Source: Pohlia nutans (Eukaryota; Streptophyta; Bryopsida; Bryales; Mniaceae). From it: a stretch of 64,000 bases of DNA. This document shows, piece after piece, positions 11,410 to 20,678 of this stretch (position 1 is the stretch's first letter; every line of letters starts with the position of its first letter). The notes under the pieces were generated by a model that saw nothing but the letters and a program-made list of their open reading frames with translations, was not told the origin of the DNA and made no database searches. Both the position numbers and the translations under genes were made by a program. The stretch is taken from contig CM040088.1 in assembly GCA_022496805.1 (NCBI GenBank), forward strand, positions 25,093,501-25,157,500, read 5' to 3'.

Positions 11410-11670
11410 CCGGGGAAGTCATTGTCAAAAATTTAGAAACCATGAGAGAACAAATATAGGGTGTCTTTTAGTCATTTGAGATAAAAATTATAAATTTTTA
11501 GAAGTAATATAGGGTGTTTTAAAACCAAATTGGAAATATTTTTGAATATTTCTAGAATATACCCTAAATATACTATAAATAGTATAATATTTCAAATATT
11601 TCATAGCCCCCCATTAAATACCCTTTGTTCGCTCATGTATACCAAAATTTACACTAAATGACTTCCCCGA
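11410..11670. mobile_element. Mutator-like MITE, copy C
   Basis: Ends are CCGGGGAAGTCAT and ATGACTTCCCCGA. The target duplication GGAGGAAAC lies at 11401-11409 and 11671-11679 (the next base also matches). Interior is similar to copies B and D. Confidence 0.8.
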
Positions 11671-12480
11671 GGAGGAAACCTTGTGAGTACCTTGCCTGAT
11701 TCTTTCGGCGACAATCCTATCAAAGAAAGAAACCTCACTACCTGCTGCAAGCACCTTCCTAACGCTGTAAGTCAAAATATGTGGAAACTGCGAGACAAGC
11801 CCTCGAAATCCACCGCAAGCTCCTTGAGTTTAGCAACTCACTGTTGGCTTTATATTAATTTATTGTCTCTGCCCCACAAGGGGAGAGACTACGGAAATGC
11901 TTCGTTTTTGAGGAGTTACCAGGAGTTACGTGCTTGAACAACAAAAAAGCTGTAAAAGTAAATTTGGGGTAAATACTAAGGCAGAGACTCCGCGACTAGC
12001 CGCTTATTCTCTTTCAAACTGCACCCAAAGAGTTGGGGCCAGCCTTTCCAAGATGATATTGGGAATGTCAGGGGCTGGGACTCTGATTTCCAGTAGTGCA
12101 TTTTTGGAAAATAGCCTTCACTCTCTCCTCCATGCTGTAGCAATACACGGGAATTGGGACACAAGATCTGCAACTAGCTTTCAACAACAAGAAACCCCAG
12201 TGCCTCCAGGAGATACACCAACGGCAAAGGAAGCTTTCCATATACCGACCATGATATGTACTTCCAGCTGACGAGTCGGGACGGCACACATCGTACAGAC
12301 ACAGTCGAAACGGCAGAAACGGTATGCCGACGTCGACAAGGATGCAAAGGACGGGTCGTATATTTATAGCCTGTCATCCATGATCTTTGAAATTAATCGA
12401 ACCATCTCATTGATGCTATAAGTGGAGGAAGCTAGTCAGAGTGGTGCATCATGTAATTAAGTTTTCCTGTCGAGACTGTA
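11671..12480. repeat. Intergenic with a dispersed repeat
   Basis: The stretch 11870-11995 (GAGAGACTACGGAAATGCTTCG, then TTGGGGTAAATACTAAGGCAGA) recurs at about 35050-35160. The short ORFs here look like no known protein. From about 12310 onward the sequence is the outer part of the BTB inverted duplication. Confidence 0.5.
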
Positions 12481-12484
12481 AGTT

Positions 12485-12790
12485 GGATCTTAACCTCGGT
12501 AGTGGGAATTCCAATTCCAGAGCTATAAGGGCAGGAGCTTGAATCTTCCTCATCCCATTTCACTCTTAATTTCTCTTTGTTTTGATCGGTGTCTTCGTAG
12601 TGTGAACTCAAATTGCAGAGCTACAGTATAAGGGTAGGAGCTTGAATCCTCCTCATCACATTTCACTCCTAATTTTTTTTTCTCTTTCTCGATCACTGTC
12701 TTGGTAGTGTGAACTCAAATTGCAGAGCTATAAGAGCAGGAGCTTGAATCTTCCTCATCCCATTTCCCTCATTTTCTTTGTCCATCTTGG
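12485..12790 (+). promoter_or_regulatory. Promoter minisatellite of BTB copy 2, about three units
   Basis: This is the inverted counterpart of 7855-8335 with fewer units. Repeats contain GAGCTTGAATCCTCCTCATC, CATTTCACTCCTAATTT and GTGTGAACTCAAATTGCAGAG. It is followed by a pyrimidine-rich stretch and the 5'UTR exon ending at 12905. Confidence 0.6.
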
Positions 12791-12905
12791 TCGATCTCTG
12801 TCGTTGTTTTTCTCTCTTGGCGTGCAGCGTGATCATTCCGTCTCTGGCCGAGCTCTAACTTTTCGTCCATCGTCAGCAAGCACTGCAATACTCACTTACT
12901 ACGCA

Positions 12906-13505
12906 GTACCTACATTTCCCTTCTATTTGTGAAATATTTCAAATATCATATACACTAGTAGCTATATGAGCACTGCACATGCGAGAGAGCCAACGGAGCC
13001 TACTATAGTTTTCTAGAGTATGGACCCCTCTACATATTTAAATATTTTTCTACTGATGGATGTTTTGATTATTAGTCTTTTTGGGCTTGAGATTGTTACG
13101 TCTAGCTTGATAATTCATCATCGGAATTGCAATATTCTAAATGCAGTAGATATGCTCAATTTTACTACGACAACCAAAGGAGCGAACTTGCATAATTCTA
13201 GACTAGAATTTTCCGCTTCGTATCAAAGCATGTGTTGATTGTTGTTCTCTAGTGTACCGAACCGTGTAACTATTAGGAGTACTGCTTCGATAGCTTTGCA
13301 TTGAATTTGTGCATATAATGGTAGCTGCTGTAAGCTAGGCACGACTTGAGATAGTTCATATGCTTATGCTTAGTGAACTAGTTAGTGCTTGAATTTGAAA
13401 AAGCAACTGCATGGCACTCTAGCAGCCCTAGCTACACTTCTAGAATCAATGTTTCATACACCATTTCATGACCATCGATGACAATTGCACATTTATCTAT
13501 TGTAG
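12906..13505 (+). other. 5'UTR intron of BTB copy 2
   Basis: Donor GTACCTACATTT and acceptor ATTGTAG are the same as in copy 1. The intron is about 600 bp against 538 bp in copy 1. Confidence 0.6.
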
Positions 13506-13515
13506 GTTGGGAGAT

Positions 13516-14838
13516 ATGAAGCGCCCAAGAGAGTCCTTACAAATGGTCCAAAACCAATCTCGCAAGATCATCTGGCAATGCGGGACAAAAGCAAATCAAG
13601 ATGTTTCCATACACTTGGTAATAGATGCAAACAACAAGCGAGTGAACACCCTTCGGAGCAAGGGCACCTTGGTAGAGTTGAAGGTGCATTCCAATCAATT
13701 GAAGACATGCAGCAAGTACTTTGAGGCATGCATGAGCACGAGATGGATTGTAAATCCCAATTCACCATCGGTAAATTCCATGGAATTCACTCTCGAGAAG
13801 ATCCACGGGCTGCAGGTTTCATGTTACGTAGACTGCTTTTCCTGCATGTACACTCCAATCCGCAAGGACTTCAAGGATGTCAAATCTAGTCTGGAGCTTA
13901 TGCGAGTGGCGTCTCAAATTGAGTTTGTGGAATTGGTAAGCTCCATTTACAAATATTTATCAGCCATCAAATGGTCTGAGGAAGATGAATTGAGGATTCG
14001 GCACTACTCACGTTCCGCAGATTTTTCCCCCTCTCTGGCAAAACCTCTAGTTGCTCGGTTGGGGTCGGGCGGCCCAAGCAAAGAGGATGGTCATAGAGTA
14101 GTGTGCGACCTAGTGGAGAAGGCCATACGTATTGCGTTGCGTCGAGACAAGCATTGGCTGCAGCATCAAGGCATAATGAGTTTCGAGGATGCTCGGTCTT
14201 TCTTTGAAGATTTGTTTGCAAACATTGAAGGACAAAGTAAAGTCTTTGACGCTAGTACTTTTGAGAGGGATATGGTTACGATTGTTAGCAAGGTGGCAAA
14301 AGAAATGTTTGTGGAGTTTGATGAAGAATGTCGCAAGCAAGCCACAATTGACTTGGAGCTTCGGAACATAAACTCAATACAAAATGTTTCTAGATTTGGA
14401 CCTAAGCTTGAGGCAATATGTTGGATACTGAAGAAGTTTTTGAGGGCAAAAGTGGCTGCAGAAGTGGTTCAGTGCTTCATGCATTTGGAGATGCCGCCGA
14501 TAATTCTTGGGTGCGCTGTTGGTTCTGAGTTTGGATGTTACAATGCCCATGCAATAGGATTGGTGAGTGTTGTATTGCTCATTCATCGAGAGGCGGTCGC
14601 TGGAAATCTGCGGTTGGAGATACCGGAGAAACTTTTACTGTTAGAGAATTGGCACTTGATGTACTCATACCAGGAGCTTAGCAAAAAGTATGACTTGTTG
14701 TATGACATGGGTTTCGACCAAGCCAGAGAAGATGAGATTTTGGTTTTGCGGAGGTTTTATTACAAGCGGAGGTTTTATTACAAGCGGAGGTTTTACAAGC
14801 GGAGGTTTTATTACAAGCATGGAAAGACGTGTTTTTGA
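13516..14838 (+). CDS. BTB/POZ domain protein, copy 2, C-terminal frameshift
   Basis: The open frame from ATG 13516 gives 440 residues: a BTB/POZ domain at about 28-150 and then the family helical region. It extends past the point where copy 1 breaks off, so it keeps the fuller family C-terminus (for example ENWHLMYSYQELSKKYDLLY). Near 14745 the frame enters a tandem repeat (14749-14817; 18-bp units CGGAGGTTTTATTACAAG, one shortened to 15 bp) and becomes an Arg/Tyr/Lys string ending at 14838. The neighbouring frame reads AEVLLQ repeats and then VFLTLPLQEQANLVERRPML to a stop at 14925-14927, which looks like the original end. A net one- or two-base shift at the repeat edge is therefore likely. 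The start follows the same 5'UTR intron acceptor as copy 1. The function is as for copy 1, if expressed. Confidence 0.8.
   Translation: MKRPRESLQMVQNQSRKIIWQCGTKANQDVSIHLVIDANNKRVNTLRSKGTLVELKVHSNQLKTCSKYFEACMSTRWIVNPNSPSVNSMEFTLEKIHGLQVSCYVDCFSCMYTPIRKDFKDVKSSLELMRVASQIEFVELVSSIYKYLSAIKWSEEDELRIRHYSRSADFSPSLAKPLVARLGSGGPSKEDGHRVVCDLVEKAIRIALRRDKHWLQHQGIMSFEDARSFFEDLFANIEGQSKVFDASTFERDMVTIVSKVAKEMFVEFDEECRKQATIDLELRNINSIQNVSRFGPKLEAICWILKKFLRAKVAAEVVQCFMHLEMPPIILGCAVGSEFGCYNAHAIGLVSVVLLIHREAVAGNLRLEIPEKLLLLENWHLMYSYQELSKKYDLLYDMGFDQAREDEILVLRRFYYKRRFYYKRRFYKRRFYYKHGKTCF
14749..14817 (+). repeat. 18-bp tandem repeat inside BTB copy 2
   Basis: Four units of CGGAGGTTTTATTACAAG (the third lacks TAT-type bases and is 15 bp). 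It encodes AEVLLQ repeats in one frame and RRFYYK in the other, and coincides with the apparent frameshift. Confidence 0.9.
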
Positions 14839-15118
14839 CTTTGCCCTTGCAGGAGCAAGCAAATCTTGTAGAACGCCGTCCAATGCTAGGATTTATGAGG
14901 GATGCCAATTTCTTTAGTTCGGCATGAATTCATGCTCTTTTAGGATTTATTTTGGTAGAAGATGTCATTGATCCTCTTTGTACTTCATTTTCAAATCATT
15001 GTACTTAATTTGTTCAAATTGAATAATGAAGAAGTATTTGTTTGAACAAGATGAGCACAAAACATATGTACTTCCACTTACTATTTTTTTGGTTAAATGT
15101 ACACATCTCTTGTATTAA

Positions 15119-15694
15119 CCTTTAAAGGACCGGGGGTGAACTTAGCTCTTGTTTTCTTGACTAGCTCTTGTAGCAAGCTCAATTCCTCATTGGTGTGGGG
15201 TAATTTTGATGATCGGCACCGTTGAAATAAAAGAAGACTTACGTAGCTTTTGTATGAAAATAGGATCAACAAAATCACACAATTTTTGAGAAAATGCCAC
15301 TGTTGAGAAGATTGATGGAACCCGTTCAGGGCATTTTGTATACATGCTAAAATCGGATTGTTCAAAAGTGCTCCAAAATTCTGAAATTTTTAGTGTGGAT
15401 AGAGATCATCATTTTAAACATGTGATAAAATTTTCATGTAATTTGGAGGTGTGAGGAGGAAGATATGAGGGTCTGAAGTAGCGTTTATATACCCTCCTTG
15501 CAACTCAATAAAATCACCAAAAATTGCTCACTTTGTAGTTTTCCAATCAAGAAGTACATATAGATTCAACTCTCAAAAAGGGCCAAGGTCTCCTTGTTGC
15601 TCATCCTACAATTCAAAGCCCATGAACCCGAATTTCCTCACTTTTTAGTTCCAAAAGCCGCGTGGGGGCCTTACGGTCCTTTAGCCTTTAGGAG
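15119..15694. mobile_element. TTAA-flanked element, degenerate ends
   Basis: TTAA at 15115-15118 precedes CCTTTAAAGGACC, and GGTCCTTTAGCCTTTAGGAG precedes TTAA at 15695-15698. It matches the AAGGACC subgroup of the TTAA class. No ORF of interest. Confidence 0.5.
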
Positions 15695-15698
15695 TTAA

Positions 15699-17924
15699 GT
15701 ACACAGTGGACATCACGAAACCATGTCACTATCCTACTTGGTATCCATCTCGATACCATGTCACTTGAGAAAGTATCGACATTACACATCCATGCCTTTC
15801 ATCCAATTTTCATTATGTCTTCAAATCGTTCTCCACGATTTCCATGATGTTTCCCAAAGCTTTGCATTGCATTCCCTAGCGTTTTCTAATGTTCCCTCAT
15901 GTTCCCATCATGTTTCCTAATGTTTCCAAGTTCTCTTTATGTTCCCAAAGTTCCCATTTTCCTTTGTGTTCCCAATTGATCCCCACGTTCCCAATGCAAT
16001 GTTGGTACATTGCAACAAGGTGTATATGAATTGAAAGAAGAATGTGGAATTCGAACTCCTAAATGGCCAAAGGTTTTTTTGCAATACCTAATTGAATTTT
16101 AAAATGAGGCTTCTTTAACTTTTTGGTGTTTAGACTCTAATGAGCATATGTAAGAGATCCTTATCTAAGACATCCATATGGTTGAATTTGAAATTAAATG
16201 TCAATTTATTTTTCAACTGAATTGACATGAGACAGCTTTGAAAACTCTCTAATATTACAATCATAATATGCTCCTTTTGTAATTGGTTATGATTTGTTGA
16301 AATCATTATACTTCAATAGTGGTGAAGTTGTTTTCATAAGTTGTATTATGACTTGGGTTATGTTTTGATAGAGGTGTCTTGTTATCTCTTTGTAAATAAT
16401 CATGTAATTATTTTATTGACCGTTGAAATGATGCACATTATGCAAAAGATGATTTGATGTTGTACATCATGCAGTTTTGGACAACCGTTCCAAAATTAAT
16501 ATTATAGTGAGTATTTCGTCTTTTTCATATGATTATAAAATAATCTCTTTTTAAATCAAATTCAAACATATTGAGACACTATCACTCAATCCCCCCATAT
16601 GGATGTCATGGAAAAGTTAGTCATCATCTACAACTTTTGTTTGTATGTCAACCTCAATGAATGGATTTAGTGCTCGTTTTATAACTCAAAACCTTAAAAT
16701 ACTTCTTTGCCGAAATGAAAGCTTAGATGGAATGGAAGGACCTAGAAACGAGCCTAGTACACTCAATTTCAATTTTTCTAATTTGACTTTTCAATCGTGA
16801 AGATAACTATGTGAAAAATTCATATAAAAAATCCAAGTGCAAAATCATCACCACGGGCAATGGCCTGATGTGGGTACCCCCTTCAAATATAATGTGATTT
16901 AAAATTAAAAAATCCTTTTGATAAGAAAAAGCAATTGGAAAATTACATAAATTTGATGGTGTTATAGATGGCATGGTTGCAACTGCATACATGGTGTTAA
17001 AGATAGAATTTTTAGTACATATTAAATGAGTCACACACAGTGTGACTCATTACACAGGTACCCATATCAAATGTATAGAGACTCTAGATATCGTCCAAAA
17101 AATTGGACACTCAAGCACTTAGGGATTAAATCGATGATCAAAGTCAACTAGATAGAATAGAGAATCCATTTTGTTAGTTTATTCTTCATATTCATCTTGA
17201 ACCATTGAAAGACAAAGATTATATTTTACAAATTAAAGTTACCAAATGAATTGGCATGTCTAGTGCGACGAGTAAAAGAATTCAAACGGTTTCTCCACAT
17301 TCAACCATGCAATTACCTAGATTTGGTTGTATTTGGAATGGATCCACACTTTTAACGGGTTTGAGTTTACAAGAGAAGTTGAAATTTAGATCGATGCGGT
17401 TCTAGTGAGCTATTAAAGATCCCAATTTTAGGGTTCCTTGTTGATAGCAAATCTCAATTATACGACAACATATATACTATCCCATAGGACGTTTAAGGGT
17501 TAATCTTTTGATTCCAAGTGATTTGTGTACTATAAATATCTAAAAATTGGTATCATTTAATTAGGGTCAAAAAATGAATCCAAAAGTAACAAGTAATATG
17601 AAACATAGGGAGTATTTATTGATAGAGCTCGTAATATATGATCTATTGAAAGAAGAAAGAATGATAAACTTTAGAAATTCATAATAAATAATAGAAATTT
17701 CTTCTAAAGTTATTTTTTCATTGACTCATGTAGATCTTTCTATCTTTGGTTCAAAGAATCAAGAGTTAACGAGATTTATATGTATTGATTTTGTAACAAC
17801 ATATTAACGATTCTTTACTACACTATTTTCCATAACTCCTACATTGATTGGATGAAAAAACTCTCTTTTCGTTGCCAAACTTTCATTCGCGTTGATTGTT
17901 TTCATCCATTTAGCCACCATGATA
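15699..17924. other. Intergenic, AT-rich, no gene recognised
   Basis: A TTAA-type right end (GACGTTTAAGGG then TTAA at 17500-17503) is visible without a clear partner. A 27-bp palindrome centred near 17039 (GAGTCACAC...GTGTGACTC) lies beside short matches to the ends of the 1.3-2.9 kb foldback (16858-16885). The region 15880-15990 is rich in GTTCCC/ATGTTCC repeats. Confidence 0.45.
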
Positions 17925-18161
17925 TTATTGGTCGCTGCCGAGCTGCACTCGAAAACGGGTAGAAAAGACAATGACAGGCCGGTACAATTCGTACAAGGCT
18001 ACAAGCACTCCCCCCAGGAGGAGTGACATTAATAATACGAAGAGAGGGTCGTCGATTGCTGACTGACTGGGATTGAGCCCTGCAACTTTGAGAAAGCGAC
18101 TCCCATTATTTGCATGTGTTGCACGAATCTTGCACTCAAGCCCTGCAAAGGCTGCAAGCAT
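17925..18161 (-). CDS. Small hypothetical ORF with one membrane segment
   Basis: A 78-codon open frame contains a clear hydrophobic stretch (PLFVLLMSLLLGGVLVALYELY). The family is not recognised and upstream exons cannot be proved. It overlaps another small ORF on the other strand (18114-18473), so at most one is likely real. It may be the tail exon of a diverged neighbour of the Bet v 1-like gene. Confidence 0.2.
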   Translation of the reverse strand: MLAAFAGLECKIRATHANNGSRFLKVAGLNPSQSAIDDPLFVLLMSLLLGGVLVALYELYRPVIVFSTRFRVQLGSDQ

Positions 18162-18473
18162 TCCGCACGATACAAGAAGAACGCACAGATGCGGAGTCCA
18201 ATTAATTGCAAATACGGATCGGATCGAAAGTTTAGTTATGAATTCTTGTCCAATGGCTTCTTGGCATGCGTCTGCTTGGCTGCTGTACTTTTTTCCCTTC
18301 AGTTCGCTGCGGAATCAAACAATGTCCAAAAAATTAATCACGGAACGGATCTTTTATTTCCGGAATTGATTTCAAGTCATGTGATCTGGCACTGCGGAAC
18401 TGTGATTGGATGCAGAAAATTCTTTCGGAACATTCAAAGGGAATTGAATGCCGGCATAGAAAGTGCTGCCTAG
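18114..18473 (+). CDS. Small hypothetical ORF
   Basis: A 119-codon frame with a cysteine-rich start (CKGC) and a hydrophobic stretch (FLACVCLAAVLFSLQFAA). No family is recognised. It lies just upstream of the Bet v 1-like gene. Support is only length and codon openness. Confidence 0.2.
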   Translation: MCCTNLALKPCKGCKHSARYKKNAQMRSPINCKYGSDRKFSYEFLSNGFLACVCLAAVLFSLQFAAESNNVQKINHGTDLLFPELISSHVIWHCGTVIGCRKFFRNIQRELNAGIESAA

Positions 18474-18717
18474 GGTATCAATTTTTTGCACATGTGATTT
18501 ACTACTGTAGAGCCACAGATGTTCGCAGCTCCTTCGTTTTGTTTAATTATGAGGTGAAGCACCGAGAACAAGTCCGAAGAAGCTAGATGAGCGCCGGCCT
18601 CTCCGACTGTGACTTTCATGGCGTCTTTTGAAATTTTGAAGGTCGTCACAAATTGACGCTAGCGACTCGTACTTGCGTTTCGAATTCCTGTCTAGGTGTC
18701 AAGATCGAGACGTCGCT

Positions 18718-19544
18718 ATGCTGAGCTTTCCAGAACAGTCATCAATATTCGCTGCCGCTCCTGATACTGTTCTTGAGGCGTTTAAGCGGCTTGAGACTCT
18801 GCTGCCGAAGCTAATTCCTAGTGTCGTTAGTGAAGTGCACAAAATCCAGGGAGATGGTGGAGCGGGAACGGTTGTCGAATACGTCTACGCTCCAGGTACG
18901 CTAATGTTTCTCCGATCGCGGACATGGTTGTCTTCGTGATATTTGTTAAACTAATTGTTGCCTGTGCGAGCAGAATGAGAAAATCTCGATTCTATGTATT
19001 GCTATTTCTGATAAACATTGTGGTGATCATGCAACATGTAGAATTTGCAGAAGGCCGGACGTTGAAGATGACTACAGAGGTGTTTGATGAAGTCAACCAT
19101 GTCTTTCATTTCGACCTTCAGCTCGAGGGAGATTCGCGATACAGCTCTTTCAAGCTCCACGTGCAGTTGTTTCCTGGTCTACTTGAAGGCACCACTCGGA
19201 GCCAGTGGACCTTCATCTATGAACCGGAAAATGCACCACCTCCACTCGACATTATTGCCACTGCTCATCCCTGCATTGTTGCTCTTTCGACTTACTTGCA
19301 CGAATTCCAGAGCAGGTCAAGTGCTGGTACTGAATCCGGGGAGAGTCTTGCCGAAAAAATTCCATTTGTGAGCATCGAACCTGCCGAGAGTCTTTCCGAA
19401 ACAATTCCAAGTGCGGGCACTGAACCGGCCGAGGGTCTTTCAGAAACAATTCCAAGTGTGAGCACCAAAGTGGTCGAGAGTCTTGACGGAACAATTCCAA
19501 GTGCGGGCACCAAACCGGCTGAGAATCTTGCCGAGACCATTTGA
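18718..19544 (+). CDS. Bet v 1/START-like (SRPBCC) protein with repeat tail
   Basis: Two exons, 18718-18895 and 19051-19544, are joined by a 155-bp intron (GTACGC to TTTGCAG); the splice gives CCA-GAA-GGC, phase 1. The product is 223 residues. Residues 1 to about 145 look like the hydrophobic-pocket fold of Bet v 1/PR-10 and related SRPBCC proteins: FAAAPDTVLEAFKRLETLLP, then EYVYAPEGRT, a strand block WTFIYEPENAP and a C-terminal helix ending STYLHE. Such proteins bind small hydrophobic ligands; the ligand here is unknown. The tail holds about four and a half 15-residue repeats (ESLSETIPSAGTEPA type), unusual for the family. The ATG at 18718 is the first good start in frame. In the same frame past two stops lies a hydrophobic stretch (see findings). 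The gene faces the lipoxygenase tail-to-tail. Confidence 0.65.
19340..19541 (+). repeat. 45-bp coding tandem repeat
   Basis: About 4.5 units of 45 bp encode ESL(S/A)ETIPSAGTEPA-like 15-mers at the C-terminus of the Bet v 1-like protein. Alternate units resemble each other more (SAGTEPA versus SVSTKVV), suggesting duplication in pairs. Confidence 0.9.
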
Positions 19545-20678
19545 ATACGGTAGAGGCTGTTATTTTACACTTTAGCAATTATTCCTATTCTAGCCATCGC
19601 TGCTCTGATCGCATTCAGAAGATTACGCACACAGATAGACCGCTTCCAAGCAAAACAACCAGTGCTCCACCGCAATTTGTATATTCATAATCTATCCGAT
19701 CATTGTAACCTCCATTTGTCCTCAGTCGCAAGTGTAAAAAATTGTGAAATCAAATTTGCCTGCAGGACATTAAATTTAAAGAGTTCGGCATAGACTAGCT
19801 TGCAAGAGAGCACTCAGGTGGTAGTATATGTGGTACTCGGTTCATCAACATACCGAGTAAGACACGCACCTACGTTACAGTTTTCGGTCCTCTTTTGGAG
19901 ACTTTATTTGGTATTTAAATTCGTTCCAGTAGCGTTACCGAGAGACATTTATTCACTGTGTCGTCTAATATCGTGGTTTCCAGAGTGGTGAAATTTGCAC
20001 GGCTCCAGTGAACCAAGCGCTCGGAGAATTTCGAATCGACAATTGTACATGTGGCCGAAGCTCATGTGAGCGTATGTTTGCAAGCACATTCTTTGTGAAG
20101 CTTCGAAGACCGAATAAATCGCCATCCTCAGACGTGTTCAGCGTCGGTATGTGGTCATAATTGATAAGGGAATGGAATTGCTTTCTGTTTGAACCACTAA
20201 CTTGCGCAAGATGCAGAGGATGATGCACTCGAGACGGTTCAGTAAAGTTGTGATTTGACGGCAATCTTTTGTTACATTTGAATGCAAGTGTGAAGGAGCA
20301 TTTCGCTTGTAGCATAATTTGGCATAAGTCTTTAGGCACTGTCAAAGTTCGTTCTGGACAAGTTGGTGGATCCTCTCATGTTTCGAATTTCTCCACTGGA
20401 TAGTCAAGTTGAGCTAAGGTTTGCACAATTAGTATAACAGAATCATGATGCGATTTGCACATATTCCTAATTTGTTATCACGACTTTTGTGTATATGGTG
20501 AGGTTAATATATGTACAAGATCCTGCAACACAATCTCGTAATGGATCCTAGTTTCTCTCGAAGAAACGTCTAATAGCCTATTTTTTGACGATCTTTGCTA
20601 TTCAGTGTCTGATCTAGATTCTAGAAGCATCTATGCGGCATTTAGTTCGAACGAAGTCGTGGCAGTGCTGGCTTCTCG
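19545..20678. other. Intergenic between convergent genes
   Basis: This holds the 3' regions of the Bet v 1-like gene and the lipoxygenase. Short ORFs at 19800-19991 and 19965-20345 show no recognisable domain. Confidence 0.5.
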
